Below, piece by piece: positions 63,127 through 64,000 of a DNA stretch of 64,000 nucleotides. Source of the stretch: Scilla litardierei (taxonomy: Eukaryota > Streptophyta > Magnoliopsida > Asparagales > Asparagaceae); contig CM061135.1 in assembly GCA_030789695.1 (NCBI GenBank), positions 110,864,301-110,928,300 of the forward strand, read 5' to 3'. A program made the translations under genes and the position numbers. Position 1 is the stretch's first letter, and each line of letters opens with the position of its first letter. Below the pieces are notes generated by a model. It had not been told where the DNA came from, did not search any database, and worked only from the letters and a program-made list of their open reading frames with translations.

Positions 63127-64000
63127 GGACGATTTTTGAATAAAATCCAAAAAATAAAAAAAATTGAAAAATCTTTCAAATCCAACCTTATTTCCCAATT
63201 TGGACCAATTATTGGTCACGTCAACACGCGGTGCATGCGTGTGCGCTCCCTATGACGTTTGGGCTTTGGCCGCGGTTGCCAACCGTGGCCAAATTGAGGT
63301 CATACACGATTGGCCACGGTTGGCAACCGCGGCCAATCACAAACAGACTACGTAGTGCAGCTAGCAGTTGCCCTCTCTCTCGCAAAAATTCCCCAAACTA
63401 GCGGCTGGTCTACCCCTCTCAAGCAAAAAATCACCAAAAACTCTACCTTACTTCCTCAAAATCCCCAATAAATCTTCGGGTTTCTTGAAGATTGAGGTGA
63501 GCAAAATCACTCTCACTTCAAATCTCTCAAATTTGTATGCACATCCAATTTTGTTATAATTTTGAAGATATCGTCTCTAACCTCAAATCTCTCAAATTTG
63601 AATGCACATCCAATTGTAAAGAAACCACTAAATCCCTCAAATTTGAGTAGCTTATTAAAAAAATTCAGATTATAATTATTTTTTGCATAGTTAAAATTTT
63701 GTTATGTAACATATATTTAAAATTTTCAACTTACAAAAAATTTTTCAATCTGTCAGATTTCCTAAATTAACCACGCACACATGCTTGAACATTAAGATTT
63801 TCCTTACATTACTTTCAAATTGGTTGAACATCATATTTTGCTTTTAATGTCTACCCTTCACTTGTGCACCCATGGGCTCAGAATGAATTCTTCCATGTTT
63901 TTTTATCAAAATTTTTTGCAAATTATAGGATTGCATCTCATGATTCAGGACACATATCTGATTCGGTCTTGTATGACCAGGCTCGACATCGTTCTGCACA
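63127..64000 (+). mobile_element. Element H: start of a second PMD-carrying MULE (runs off window)
   Basis: GGACGATTTTTGAATAAAAT begins a TIR-like block with the layout of F: an AT-rich stretch, GGACCAATTATTGGTCACGT, then palindromes TGGCCGCGGTTGCCAACC and TGGCCACGGTTGGCAACCGC (63250-63335). A leader of CTCTCTCGCAAAAATTCCCC type follows. At 63955-63999 the frame reads SDSVLYDQARHRSA, matching [11 protein letters not shown] of F's plant mobile domain. The rest lies beyond the window. Confidence 0.6.

Overview
This is a piece of a large, repeat-rich nuclear genome of a flowering plant. Ty3/gypsy elements (including a chromodomain-bearing one), Ty1/copia sireviruses, a Mutator-like transposon carrying a plant-mobile-domain gene, Helitrons, a MITE and a LINE scrap surround one host gene. 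That gene is a protein phosphatase 2C (PP2C) on the minus strand. Most open frames in the window belong to transposons or are chance frames. I see no tRNA, rRNA, CRISPR or bacterial-type features.

Left part (1-15,046): an Athila-type ORF1 remnant (about 398-2,107). Next is a non-autonomous gypsy-like element A (2,118-8,071) with two 1.4-1.8 kb LTRs, a tRNA-Asp primer site and only a broken gag-like frame. It is followed by the 3' half of a similar element B (8,072-11,144), a probable chromovirus solo LTR (11,146-13,528) and two copia-like LTRs. I recognise no gene in 15,047-16,642 beyond the likely 3' end of the PP2C transcript.

The PP2C gene runs from its ATG at 62,045 down to its stop at 16,643. 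Five exons (297, 390, 118, 224 and 573 bp) join in phase through GT-AG junctions into an uninterrupted 533-residue protein. The protein has an N-myristoylation start, DGHG, ATDG/VWD and DDCAVV motifs. Two introns are ordinary (159 and 102 bp). The other two are 23.4 kb and 20.1 kb and are filled with transposons, so a 1.6 kb coding sequence spans 45.4 kb.

Intron 3 (17,542-37,645) holds a TA/TC microsatellite, a 415-bp Helitron and a complete gypsy chromovirus E with 5-bp target duplication ATCGA. A second gypsy element D is nested in E in the opposite direction. Intron 3 also holds a copia LTR fragment, a truncated sirevirus I with another Helitron inside its LTR, an AT-rich array and a MITE. 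Intron 1 (38,313-61,748) holds Mutator-like element F (39,230-59,170) with TIRs of about 320 bp, a plus-strand plant-mobile-domain gene and a minus-strand MuDR-type transposase. F is split by sirevirus G (42,836-53,479, target duplication CATGT). Next to F's right TIR lies a decayed second copy of PP2C exon 1, then a gypsy fragment K, then a second copy of the TIR joined to the intact exon 1. A second MULE of the same kind (H) begins at about 63,127 and runs off the window.

Two themes recur. The first is a host gene kept intact while transposons expand its introns. The second is clusters of short CG-containing palindromes, a different motif in each family, in the LTRs of A, B, L, I and G and in the TIRs of F and H. 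In A, B and G the clusters lie upstream of a TATA box.
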